Shown piece by piece: positions 1 to 7,574 of a DNA stretch of 21,910 nt; the stretch's first letter is position 1, and each line of letters begins with the position of its first letter. The stretch is from CAYRQF01 sp964615845 (GTDB lineage Bacteria; Patescibacteriota; Minisyncoccia; Phycocordibacterales; CSBR16-119): the NCBI GenBank assembly GCA_964615845.1, contig CAZTRC010000009.1, forward strand, positions 1 to 21,910, written 5' to 3'. Under the pieces are notes generated by a model, which was not told the origin of the DNA, searched no databases, and saw nothing but the letters and a program-made list of their open reading frames with translations. Both the position numbers and the translations under genes were made by a program.

Positions 1-948
1 GACACCGAAACATCATATGTCATAGATACAACTGATCCCGTTGTCACCATCACCGCGCCAACTACGTCGAGCACGGGGACGATTACCGACACGACGATTG
101 AAGTTACGGACAATGTTGCTGTCTCGACTTCTGATGTCATTGTGGGGGCAGGATCTAGCGCCGGCACCGCATCGCTTTCTTGTGCCCAAACATCCGCGAC
201 AGAAGTTGATTGCACCATCAGCATTACCAGTTCCGGAGATTTGGTGATCGAAGCCGATGACTCTGTTGGAAATTCCGGTAGTGATACGGAGCTCGGCTAT
301 AGTATTGTCGCTGCAGATTCATCAGAGGGCGGTTCGAGTACAGGTACGACCGCACGAGCGAGAGCCGTGAACACACAAAATGAAAACAGAGCTCCATCCC
401 CAACTCCGACAAATGACGATGAGAAAGAATGCACGGCCCTAACTATTTCTGCGCGACTTGTAAGGATGGGCGACACCGGTGCGGATGTTAAAAAGATTCA
501 AACATTCCTTCTCAGCCAAGGCTACGCTATCGGCACGGCTGACGGCATCTTCGGACAGATGACGAAAAACGCGATTATTGATTTCCAAAACAAAAATGGA
601 CTTGATGTTGACGGCATTGTCGGTCCGGCAAGTGTGGCGAAAATGTCTACGTGTGCAGGTGCTGCCGCGGTGCCTTCGGCGCCAACAGCGTTGCTTGCTT
701 CTTGCGACTTCACTCCAGCCAAGAAAGGGGATAATGGCGCGCATGTCAAACTCATTCAAAATTTCCTCTCAAGTCAGAAATACAATGTCGGTGTCGCCGA
801 CGGCATCTTTGGTAATCTTACCGAAACGGCGACCAAAGACTTTCAACTATTTTGGAGAAAAGATATCTTGGATCCGCTCGGCATCACCAATCCAACCGGT
901 TGGTTCTACGGCAATACCATCAAAAAGGCCAAGGAGTTGTGTTTGTAA
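1..948 (+). CDS. Secreted protein, C-terminal part: Ig-like region plus two peptidoglycan-binding domains
   Basis: The reading frame is open from base 1, so the gene starts before the window; 315 codons plus a stop are visible. The first part (DTTDPVVTITAPT, then a beta-rich stretch ending DDSVGNSGSDTELGY) has the pattern of bacterial Ig-like repeats in surface proteins. A Thr/Ser/Pro-rich linker (about bases 330-420) follows. Two peptidoglycan-binding domain 1 modules (PF01471 type) then run from about 430-650 and 706-945. Each has the family pattern: a GD.GADVKKIQ-like helix, then YAIGTADGIFG or YNVGVADGIFG, then a TK.A..DFQ helix. The second is followed by an unusual Trp/Phe-rich tail. Cysteines near each module could form disulfides. 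The protein is probably exported and binds the cell wall non-covalently; the missing N-terminus may carry more Ig repeats or an enzyme. No sorting motif follows the last domain. The GTG at 142 is in frame but is unlikely to be the true start. Confidence 0.85.
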   Translation, partial: DTETSYVIDTTDPVVTITAPTTSSTGTITDTTIEVTDNVAVSTSDVIVGAGSSAGTASLSCAQTSATEVDCTISITSSGDLVIEADDSVGNSGSDTELGYSIVAADSSEGGSSTGTTARARAVNTQNENRAPSPTPTNDDEKECTALTISARLVRMGDTGADVKKIQTFLLSQGYAIGTADGIFGQMTKNAIIDFQNKNGLDVDGIVGPASVAKMSTCAGAAAVPSAPTALLASCDFTPAKKGDNGAHVKLIQNFLSSQKYNVGVADGIFGNLTETATKDFQLFWRKDILDPLGITNPTGWFYGNTIKKAKELCL

Positions 949-955
949 CTAAAAA

Positions 956-978
956 TTAGCAAGGACAGTCCTTGCTAA
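956..978. terminator. Inverted repeat after the peptidoglycan-binding gene
   Basis: A perfect 10-bp stem (ttagcaagga / tccttgctaa) with a 3-base loop lies 8 bases after the stop at 948. The run of five A bases just before it gives a T tract only on the minus strand, so as a classical intrinsic terminator it points to the minus strand. It may still end or stabilise the plus-strand transcript. A weaker hairpin (ggctt / aagcc, 981-996) follows. Confidence 0.5.
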
Positions 979-1004
979 CACGGCTTCCAAAAAAGCCCTA
1001 GAGT

Positions 1005-1020
1005 TGCTATATTAAAGCGA
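1005..1020 (+). promoter_or_regulatory. Extended -10 promoter, leaderless start
   Basis: TGC-TATATT lies at 1005-1013. Seven bases after the last T is base 1020, the A of the ATG, so the predicted transcript begins at the start codon. No Shine-Dalgarno sequence is present. The same nine bases recur before the gene at 2240. Confidence 0.65.
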
Positions 1021-2216
1021 TGGAACAGACGCCCAAAATCTCTAACGATAAAGAAAAAATAAGAAATAAAATATTCCCCTGGACCAGGAAAATACTTGGC
1101 GCCAGTGTTCTTGCTGGCGGCATAGCCTTTGGGGTAGACCAGGCATGGGATCAGTACCAGGAAACCCAAAATCATAAAGACAGAGAAGATGGCAAAAAGA
1201 GGGGCATCGAAATGGCGGAGCAATCTCTTCAAAAAAATACCAAAAGTCTGGACTCGCTAGATGAGAAATTAGATTTTGGAATAATCGAGAATGACGCTGT
1301 ACCATCAGTCGATAAATCTATTGATTCCCTTAAAGGACTACTTCAAGATCTTGAAACACAAAAAGAAAGCGGGGCAGTTAGTTATGAGACTCTGGTTAAA
1401 ATACAAAACTTAACCAAATATATAGAAACCAGCCTTGATTCATCGTCTACCGAGACAAGCGACCTACTGTCGACCATTTACTCAATTGACAGCAACATTG
1501 AAGCTCTTTCGAAGACCGAAGCTTCGAAAGAGCTATCGGGCTACATAACCGAATTTCTGGGGAGTCTTATGAGAGACAAAGAAATTATTAAACATATATC
1601 AGAACACCCATCTGCGACCAAGAGGATGCTGGAATCTGTTGAAAGATATAAAGATGTTTTTTCTGATTATTATGTAGATCCGGAAATTACAAAAGATGAA
1701 AAAATAACATCTTTGGTTGACTCTTTACACATCGGTGTTAGCGGTGAAAATAGTAGGATTGTTTATACTCTCGTGAAAATGCAAAAAGAAGGAATCCTAA
1801 ACGATTTCTTCGAAAGTCTCGGTACAAAAATTAACGCGGTCCTAATAGCTGGAAGATTCGAAAACAGGATAAGTCTTTCAAAAAATTTTTTAGAAGTTGA
1901 GCGCGAAGAAAATTTTAAAAAACTAAAAGATGACCCAAGTATCCTAATCGGACTTGAAGAAGAAATGAAGAGGCCGATTAGCAAAGAAGAGGCGTCGGAT
2001 GTTGCCGCTGTTAGCCACATCTTTTATTCTTCTGCGCATGATTTTTTCGCTTTGTTCTCAAAAGATAATGCCGAAGAAATTGAGGAATTTATTGAAGGCA
2101 TGACCAAGAACAAAGAACTATCTGAGGGCCAGAAAGAGGAAATCGCCAGAAATATTCGAGAGTTTGGAAAGAAAGTCCAAGATTTATTATTTAGATTGGA
2201 GGAGTCGGAAAAATAA
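1020..2216 (+). CDS. Membrane-anchored helical protein of unknown function
   Basis: This 398-residue protein is not recognised. A basic N-terminus (NDKEKIRNKIFPWTRK) precedes one short hydrophobic segment (about residues 23-39, ILGASVLAGGIAFGV), which looks like a signal anchor. The rest is charged and predicted helical by eye, with heptad-like stretches (about residues 60-165 and 330-395) suggesting coiled coils. There is no Cys, no catalytic motif and no repeat family I can name. The ATG at 1020 is chosen because an extended -10 element sits exactly one promoter spacing upstream. The neighbour downstream is a phenylalanyl-tRNA synthetase with its own identical promoter, so the two need not be functionally linked. 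The base composition looks AT-richer than the gyrB to smc block. The coding sequence contains a perfect 13-bp inverted repeat (1502-1534). Confidence 0.8.
   Translation: MEQTPKISNDKEKIRNKIFPWTRKILGASVLAGGIAFGVDQAWDQYQETQNHKDREDGKKRGIEMAEQSLQKNTKSLDSLDEKLDFGIIENDAVPSVDKSIDSLKGLLQDLETQKESGAVSYETLVKIQNLTKYIETSLDSSSTETSDLLSTIYSIDSNIEALSKTEASKELSGYITEFLGSLMRDKEIIKHISEHPSATKRMLESVERYKDVFSDYYVDPEITKDEKITSLVDSLHIGVSGENSRIVYTLVKMQKEGILNDFFESLGTKINAVLIAGRFENRISLSKNFLEVEREENFKKLKDDPSILIGLEEEMKRPISKEEASDVAAVSHIFYSSAHDFFALFSKDNAEEIEEFIEGMTKNKELSEGQKEEIARNIREFGKKVQDLLFRLEESEK
1502..1534. repeat. Perfect 13-bp inverted repeat inside a coding region
   Basis: agctctttcgaag (1502-1514) and cttcgaaagagct (1522-1534) are exact reverse complements separated by seven bases. 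The mRNA would form a strong hairpin. No T tract follows. Confidence 0.75.
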
Positions 2217-2224
2217 GATTTACC

Positions 2225-2240
2225 TGCTATATTAGACCAA
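2225..2240 (+). promoter_or_regulatory. Extended -10 promoter, leaderless start of the PheRS gene
   Basis: TGC-TATATT at 2225-2233 is followed seven bases later by the A of the ATG at 2240. It lies only 9 bases after the upstream stop codon (2214-2216) and has the same sequence and spacing as the element at 1005. Confidence 0.65.
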
Positions 2241-3373
2241 TGGAAATTAAGATAAATACCGAAGAACAGGATAAGCTACTGAGAGATTTGGAGTCTCGAA
2301 CTGACGCCGAAGCCATAAGGATTAAGCGTTATTTGGCAATGAAGGATCTTTCACGTACTCCCGAGAGTCCACTTTTTGATATTACCGAGAAAGTAAAGCA
2401 AGTCGAAGCCCTCAAGGGGTTTGACGTTATCCATATTCCAGAAGTCATATCTACGGAAATCCTTTTCGATCTTTTTGATTTTGCACCCGATCACGTAGCT
2501 CGTAGCAAATCTGACACATACTACATCGACGAGAAATATGTACTCCGCACACACGATACGGTTTTTTGGTACTACTATCTAAATAATCCGGAAATAAAAA
2601 AGCGCATTTCGAATAAAGAAACTCTTGGAGCACTTTGTTACGGGAAAGTCTACAGAAAAGATGAAATAGATCGTAAGCACATGAATATCTTCCATCAAAT
2701 GGGTGGATGGTATTTGCAGCCGGATTCGATGGGCACAATGCCTCTAGAGTCTCTCAAAGACGTGCTTCACGAGATTGTTGAAAGTTTATTTGGAAAAGAT
2801 GTGAAGTATCGATTTCTTGATGACACTTTTCCATACACCGATCCCTCGCTTCAAATTGAAGTAATGATAAATAATCAATGGGTGGAAATCATGGGTGGGG
2901 GAATGCCAAAGAAAAGCGTGCTCAAAAAACTAGGATTGGAGGGATACAACGGATGGGCATTTGGCTTCGGGCTCGAACGTCTTGCCATTATTGGTATGGA
3001 ACTCCCAGACATCCGTCTGCTTTGGAGTGACGATGAACGCGTGAAAAAACAGCTCGTCCTCGGACAAAAATTCAAAGAAGTTTCAAAGTTTCCAGCAATT
3101 GTCCGTGACATCTCTTTTATCGTCGACACGGCGAACTTTGCGCCGAATAATTATTTCGATTTGGTGCGCGACGTTATCGGTGACATGGCCGAAGAAATGG
3201 CACTCATTGATGAGTATGAAAACGCGGCGAAGTTTGGGGAAGGGAAGAAAAGTTATGCGTACCGCATTACCTATCGTTCGCTCGAACGAACGCTGACCGA
3301 CGCTGAAGTCAATGACCTTCACAAAAAACTTGAAGAAGAGACTCAAAAAGCCTTCAAAGCTGCTATCAGATAA
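2240..3373 (+). CDS. pheS: Single-chain phenylalanyl-tRNA synthetase (PheS core plus FDX-ACB domain)
   Basis: The enzyme attaches phenylalanine to tRNA-Phe in the cytoplasm. Its 377 residues carry the class II PheS core (about 60-265): FDFAPDHVARSKSDTYY (79-95), motif 2 VYRKDEIDRKHMNIFHQM (137-154), FPYTDPSLQIEV (197-208), and motif 3 GFGLERLAIIGMELPDIR (242-259). Residues about 280-377 match an FDX-ACB anticodon-binding domain: FPAIVRDISF, then GEGKKSYAYRITYRS (334-347), then ERTLTDAEVNDL (349-360). That domain normally ends PheT, the beta subunit. Core plus FDX-ACB without PheT editing domains is the layout of monomeric mitochondrial PheRS (about 415 residues). No pheT follows here; the next gene encodes an unrelated secreted protein. 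The long N-terminal coiled coil of bacterial PheS is reduced to about 35 residues, and no B3/B4 editing domain is present. The symbol is used loosely, since this is a fused form. Confidence 0.9.
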   Translation: MEIKINTEEQDKLLRDLESRTDAEAIRIKRYLAMKDLSRTPESPLFDITEKVKQVEALKGFDVIHIPEVISTEILFDLFDFAPDHVARSKSDTYYIDEKYVLRTHDTVFWYYYLNNPEIKKRISNKETLGALCYGKVYRKDEIDRKHMNIFHQMGGWYLQPDSMGTMPLESLKDVLHEIVESLFGKDVKYRFLDDTFPYTDPSLQIEVMINNQWVEIMGGGMPKKSVLKKLGLEGYNGWAFGFGLERLAIIGMELPDIRLLWSDDERVKKQLVLGQKFKEVSKFPAIVRDISFIVDTANFAPNNYFDLVRDVIGDMAEEMALIDEYENAAKFGEGKKSYAYRITYRSLERTLTDAEVNDLHKKLEEETQKAFKAAIR

Positions 3374-3414
3374 AAAGGCCTAGAATAAGGGGATTTTAAG
3401 CTTTTCCACAGCTA

Positions 3415-3447
3415 TTGCTTTTTCTATACTTGTGTGGTATATTATGG
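3415..3447 (+). promoter_or_regulatory. Promoter of the secreted protein gene at 3467
   Basis: TGG-TATATT lies at 3433-3441 with a weak -35 (TTGCTT, 3415-3420; spacer 15). The predicted start near 3448 gives a leader of about 19 bases without a Shine-Dalgarno sequence. Confidence 0.5.
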
Positions 3448-3466
3448 ACTAACCAACCTTTCACCC

Positions 3467-4375
3467 ATGAAGCTCTTCCACAACCTCTTCACTGTTTTGG
3501 TGGCGTGCTTCTGCATGGCTACCACCTCTGCGTTCGCCCAAGAACCCCAAACGATCGACCAACTTCTGGTCGACAATGTCTTGAGCCGAGTAGACAGCTC
3601 TGGCAGTAACACTGGTCAGAGCTTTACGCTCTACCAAACTGCGACAGTGGTCTCGATCAAGGTGCCTGTGTTCGCGCGATATGACACGGCCAGTCACCTG
3701 GGCACCCTCAAGATCATGCAAGGACATGGCCTGCAAGGGCCGACCGTCTTTGAGCAACCCATCGTCGTGCCCGGCCTGAACAAGTTCCATTCATCGAGCT
3801 ATCTCGCGACGATCGATGTGCCGGAGTTCGAACAACTGTGGGGCTTTAGTGGTCTCCAGGGGCTTGTGTCCGCCGATAGCATCGATTTCTTCGACCTGGC
3901 GACGGAGTTTCCAGTCGAGATTTCACTTCCAGCTGGAGTGTACACATTTATGTTCTCGCTGGATGCAACACCCGGAAACGGTTTGGGAACTTGGAACTAC
4001 GTCACGTTCTTCATCAACTGTTACAACTGGTACTGTGATGACCAAGAGATCAATCCGTACCTGGACGGCGAATCCTTCGCTGGCCTCGGGCTCAACCAGG
4101 ATGGCAACCGCGACCTGGCATTTCAGGTAGAGTATCTACCCGAGATCTCGACTAGCATCGAAGAACCTACCCCCGAACTCTTGGTCAACGGCATTGTCGC
4201 CGAAGCCTGGGGCGGAGCGGACATGGATCTCTATGACGCGGCTGGCAGGATGATCTTGTCGAAACGGCTGACTTCAGGCGAACATCTGGAGATCCCGACT
4301 GGACAGGTCTACATTGCACGGCTATCCCGCAATGACCAACCGCTCGCAGTGAAGAAGATCCTCGTTTCGCTCTAA
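3467..4375 (+). CDS. Secreted beta-sandwich protein with T9SS-like C-terminal sorting domain
   Basis: This 302-residue exported protein has a signal peptide (residues 1-24, ending TTSAFA before QEPQ). A beta-rich domain follows (about 25-225), typical of proteins that open with a GQSFTLYQTATVVSIKV-like strand pair and close with an NPYLDGESF...DLAFQVEYLP segment. The last 75 residues (228-302) resemble the type A sorting domain of the Bacteroidota type IX secretion system: a short strand, then MDLYDAAGRMILSKRL, then a turn with SGEHLEIPTGQVYIARL, then AVKKILVSL. I infer a surface or released protein; no enzyme motif is visible. The ATG at 3467 is chosen over the GTG at 3434 because the signal peptide begins there and 3434 lies within the promoter. 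A strong terminator follows. By eye the gene is richer in G and C than the genes just upstream, which fits transfer from Bacteroidota. Confidence 0.8.
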   Translation: MKLFHNLFTVLVACFCMATTSAFAQEPQTIDQLLVDNVLSRVDSSGSNTGQSFTLYQTATVVSIKVPVFARYDTASHLGTLKIMQGHGLQGPTVFEQPIVVPGLNKFHSSSYLATIDVPEFEQLWGFSGLQGLVSADSIDFFDLATEFPVEISLPAGVYTFMFSLDATPGNGLGTWNYVTFFINCYNWYCDDQEINPYLDGESFAGLGLNQDGNRDLAFQVEYLPEISTSIEEPTPELLVNGIVAEAWGGADMDLYDAAGRMILSKRLTSGEHLEIPTGQVYIARLSRNDQPLAVKKILVSL

Positions 4376-4394
4376 CAGAGTGCGATGAGATGAG

Positions 4395-4428
4395 GCACCC
4401 TCGGCTTTCCGAGGGTGCTTTTCTTTTT
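4395..4428 (+). terminator. Strong intrinsic terminator
   Basis: A perfect 10-bp stem (gcaccctcgg / ccgagggtgc, 4395-4404 with 4409-4418) has a cttt loop and is followed by ttttcttttt (4419-4428). It lies 20 bases after the stop at 4375. The next gene's promoter begins inside or just after the T tract. Confidence 0.92.
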
Positions 4429-4429
4429 G

Positions 4430-4445
4430 TGGTAAAATAAAAGCT
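4430..4445 (+). promoter_or_regulatory. Extended -10 promoter of the propeller protein gene
   Basis: TGG-TAAAAT lies at 4430-4438, directly after the terminator T tract. The predicted transcription start near 4445 leaves a leader of only about 7 bases before the ATG at 4452, with no Shine-Dalgarno sequence. Confidence 0.55.
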
Positions 4446-4451
4446 ACGGGT

Positions 4452-7400
4452 ATGACATTTTTCCGAGTAAAGAAATACGTCGCTTTGGCGCTGGTTATCT
4501 GTGTTGCTTTGTTTTCGGCGATGCCACTTTTTGCGTCTATTGAAATAGTGAATATAAACGACAGCGAAGAACAGGCAACAAATTCTTTTGAAGACGATAG
4601 TTTTCGCTCCACATCGACAGTTACCGAAGATGGGCGATATGTCGTTTTTATGTCTTCGGCAGACAATCTCGTTTTGCTTGACATAAGTGGTCATGAAAAT
4701 ATTTTTATGCGTGATCGCGAACTTGGAACGACGGAATTAATAAGTATGGACAGTGACGAAGCCGCAGTAAACAATAATTCGGAGAAACCGCTTGTTTCTA
4801 CTGACGGGCGTTATGTGGTTTTTGAATCGATAGCGACCAATCTTGTTGCCAGTGACAGTAATGCTACTATTGATATCTTTATCCGCGATCGGGAGCTTGG
4901 AACGACTGCACGCCTCAATGTAAGCACTGCCAGCGTCCAAGCTAATGGTCCTTCTAGCCAAGTCTCTATGTCTTCTGATGCAAGATATGCTTCCTTCTCA
5001 TCAACCGCAACCAATCTTGTAGCGAGCGATGGTAATGGTGTAATCGACGTATTCGTAAGAGACACTCTGCTAAATACGACCACAATTCTCAGCGTCAACA
5101 ATCTTGGTGATGAAGGTGACGCAGGGTCAGCTGATCCTAAAGTATCCGATAATGGAACCTATATCGCTTTTTATTCGGATGCCACGAATTTGGTTGGAGG
5201 AGATGGAAATGCTGCGGGAGATATATTTGTTTACAACACAAGTACTTTGTCGTTGGAGCGTATTGAAATCGGTGCTATTGTCACGGTTTCTGGGATTTCT
5301 AATGACGGACGACTTATCCTTTTTTCTTCAGATGCTGCCTTAGTTGCAGGAGATACAAATGGTACAACAGATGTTTTCTTATACGATCGCAGTGACTCTT
5401 CAATTGAGGCTATCAGTGTTAATACAGCAGAAACTATTGGCAACTCTGCATCTGTACAAACTTCTATGACCACTGATGGACGATATGTGGTCTTTCTTTC
5501 TGCATCAACTAATCTTGTTGATAATGACGGCAATGCCACACACGATGTTTTTATTCGTGACCGCATTCTTGGTACAACCGAACGCATGAGTGAGAGTCTA
5601 GCTGGTGTTGAAGGCGATGACATTTCTTATACCCCTTATATTGGCTCACTGGGTCGATACGTTGCTTTTTCTTCCTACGCAACTAATCTAATAGATGACG
5701 TTTCTGATGATTTTGAATTCCAAGACGTCTTTTTCTACATTCACAACCTGGCTCCAACCGACATCACTCTCTCCAACGACACTCTCGATGAAAATGAGTC
5801 TGCCGGTTTTGTGATTGGCGGCCTCACTACAACCGATGCTGATGTGGGAGACACTCACACCTATACCCTCGCTTGTACTGTGCCTGGCGCGGACGATGCA
5901 TCGTTTTCTATTTCTTCAAGTAGCCTCCTTTCCGCCGCGTCGTTTAATTACGAAGCACAATCAAGCTACAGCATTTGTATTCGTACCACCGACAACTTCG
6001 GTGCGACTTTCGACGAAAATTTCACCATCACGGTTCAAGATGTTGGTGAAGGAAGCACTGGTAGCACGCCGAATGATCGTGACCGTGGCTGTACGAGTGA
6101 CACAGCTTTGAATTATGATCCCGATGCCGAGGTAGACGATGGTTCGTGTTTGTATCCGGACGATTCTGTGCCAGGTTGCACCGACCCGACGGCTACAAAT
6201 TTCAATGTTTTGGCTACGACAAATAACGGATCATGCACGTACAATACTCCGCCCACGCCCGTACCTGGATGTATGGACAGTACTGCCAATAACTTTAATG
6301 CCGCGGCAACGGTGGGCGATGGCAGCTGTACTTATCCGCCGGTGTTGCCACCTACATCTGGTTGTACTGATTCTGTTGCAATCAATTTTAATTCTGCGGC
6401 GACATCTAATGACGGTTCGTGCGTTTATCCACCCACAGTTACAAGCGGTTGCCTAGATCCTTTGGCCAATAACTATGATCCAAGCGTTACGACGAGCGAC
6501 GGCTCATGCGTTTTCGATCCAAATATTCCGACCGATGATCCAGCGGATCCAGAAGGTGATCCGGGCGGCGAGGGAACTCGGTCTTTTGTCGATAAACAAA
6601 TTCAAAAAGCTTTCAAAAACCCGATTCCTCCACCAACCCAAAATACCCTTGTTGTGACAGGTCTTGTCCTGTCGATTTCGTCTCTTGTCATCCGCATTTG
6701 GAATATGATTCCGATACTTCTCGGACTTCGCCGCCGCCGCCGGCCTTGGGGAACTGTGTATGATTCCGTCACCAAGCAGCCCCTTGATCCGGTGTATGTG
6801 ACGCTTCAGGATGCGAGCGGCAATGAAGCCGGACAATCTATCACCGATCTCGATGGACGTTACGGCTTTTGGGTGCCACCAGGGCTGTATTCACTCCTTG
6901 CCGGCAAGAGCGATTACGTGTTTCCGTCAGTGAAACTTGCGGGTAAAGACCATGACGATCTCTATGACAATCTTTATTTTGGCGGCTCGATCAATGTCGA
7001 GAGGGAAGACGAAATCATCAACAAAAATATTCCGATGGACGCACTCAATTTTAATTGGAATGAATTTGAAAAAGCGAAAAATAAAAGATTGATGAAATTC
7101 TTTTCCAAAGGCGAATTATTTCTTTCGCGCATCGGCCACGTGCTATTTGCTGCTGGATTTATCTCTTCGATACTGCTTTCGTATTTTGAGCCGCGTCTTT
7201 TAAACCACCTTGTCCTCGGACTCTATATCGCGATCCTCGCTTTGGCGCTATGGGGCGTGCGACCGAAGAAGCCAGGGTTTGTAGTTGAAAAAGAGACGGG
7301 CATGCCGCTTTCGTTTGGTATCCTCTCAGTTTATTCGGCGCTTCTCCAAAAAGAAATTTCTCACGCTGTCGTCGGCAAAACAGGTCGCTACTACATGCTG

Positions 7401-7526
7401 GTGCAGAAGGGCGAATATTATCTGACGCTCAGGAAAAAGACCGGAGAGAATTCATACGAAGAGATATTTAAATCCGAGCCGTTCAGCGCACGCAAAGGTT
7501 ATATAAATAAGACGCTCCGAGTCTAA
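4452..7526 (+). CDS. Large surface protein: seven-bladed propeller, cadherin-like domain, five Cys repeats, membrane and carboxypeptidase-regulatory-like domains
   Basis: This 1024-residue protein has a signal peptide (about 1-30). Seven repeats of the form (T/S)DGRYVVF.S.ATNLV..D.N...D(I/V)F(I/V)RD fill about residues 50-430 and should form a seven-bladed PD40/TolB-like propeller; the D.N...D loops may bind calcium. A cadherin or Ig-like domain (about 433-538) starts APTDITLSNDTLDENESAG. Five copies of a 29-31-residue Cys repeat (GC.D..A.N(Y/F)....T..DGSC.(Y/F)) span 546-690. A hydrophobic segment (about 732-757) is followed by an Arg cluster (RRRRR) and a carboxypeptidase-regulatory-like beta-sandwich (about 765-830, WGTVYDSVTKQPLDPVYV). 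Two more hydrophobic segments (about 896-936) and a second beta-sandwich-like domain (940-1024) end the protein. The N-terminal part is probably outside, with a C-terminal membrane anchor. Roles such as adhesion or attachment to other cells are inference. Confidence 0.88.
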   Translation: MTFFRVKKYVALALVICVALFSAMPLFASIEIVNINDSEEQATNSFEDDSFRSTSTVTEDGRYVVFMSSADNLVLLDISGHENIFMRDRELGTTELISMDSDEAAVNNNSEKPLVSTDGRYVVFESIATNLVASDSNATIDIFIRDRELGTTARLNVSTASVQANGPSSQVSMSSDARYASFSSTATNLVASDGNGVIDVFVRDTLLNTTTILSVNNLGDEGDAGSADPKVSDNGTYIAFYSDATNLVGGDGNAAGDIFVYNTSTLSLERIEIGAIVTVSGISNDGRLILFSSDAALVAGDTNGTTDVFLYDRSDSSIEAISVNTAETIGNSASVQTSMTTDGRYVVFLSASTNLVDNDGNATHDVFIRDRILGTTERMSESLAGVEGDDISYTPYIGSLGRYVAFSSYATNLIDDVSDDFEFQDVFFYIHNLAPTDITLSNDTLDENESAGFVIGGLTTTDADVGDTHTYTLACTVPGADDASFSISSSSLLSAASFNYEAQSSYSICIRTTDNFGATFDENFTITVQDVGEGSTGSTPNDRDRGCTSDTALNYDPDAEVDDGSCLYPDDSVPGCTDPTATNFNVLATTNNGSCTYNTPPTPVPGCMDSTANNFNAAATVGDGSCTYPPVLPPTSGCTDSVAINFNSAATSNDGSCVYPPTVTSGCLDPLANNYDPSVTTSDGSCVFDPNIPTDDPADPEGDPGGEGTRSFVDKQIQKAFKNPIPPPTQNTLVVTGLVLSISSLVIRIWNMIPILLGLRRRRRPWGTVYDSVTKQPLDPVYVTLQDASGNEAGQSITDLDGRYGFWVPPGLYSLLAGKSDYVFPSVKLAGKDHDDLYDNLYFGGSINVEREDEIINKNIPMDALNFNWNEFEKAKNKRLMKFFSKGELFLSRIGHVLFAAGFISSILLSYFEPRLLNHLVLGLYIAILALALWGVRPKKPGFVVEKETGMPLSFGILSVYSALLQKEISHAVVGKTGRYYMLVQKGEYYLTLRKKTGENSYEEIFKSEPFSARKGYINKTLRV
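6087..6521 (+). repeat. Five tandem Cys-rich protein repeats
   Basis: Repeat units begin at 6087, 6174, 6267, 6360 and 6447 (periods 87, 93, 93, 87 bases). Each encodes GC(T/M/L)(S/D)..A.N(Y/F)....T..(D/N)GSC. The units have diverged at DNA level, so this is an old protein repeat rather than a recent DNA duplication. Each has two Cys that could bond with each other, and an acidic loop before GSC. Confidence 0.9.
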
Positions 7527-7532
7527 AAAAGA

Positions 7533-7559
7533 AAACCCCGTCGCAGTGCGATGGGGTTT
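7533..7559 (-). terminator. Terminator between convergent genes
   Basis: aaaccccgtcgca / tgcgatggggttt (7533-7545 with 7547-7559) pairs with one G-T wobble around a one-base centre, effectively a 10-11 bp stem with a short loop. On the minus strand it is followed by ttttctttttt, so it best terminates the minus-strand gene ending at 7575. It can also stop the plus-strand gene ending at 7526. Confidence 0.85.
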
Positions 7560-7574
7560 CCGTATCTTCGCTTT

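Noticed and set aside
3434..3466. GTG start 11 codons upstream of the secreted protein gene at 3467
   Set aside because: That codon is part of the extended -10 element, and the extra residues would spoil the signal peptide N-terminus.
4185..4694. Minus-strand frames of 169 and 120 codons across the 4395 terminator
   Set aside because: They span a strong plus-strand terminator and promoter and overlap two well-supported genes; their sequences resemble no protein.
6087..6521. Possible tandem DNA repeat or CRISPR-like array (periods 87 and 93)
   Set aside because: The units are diverged, stay in frame and encode a clear Cys-repeat protein motif. There are no identical repeats with unique spacers.
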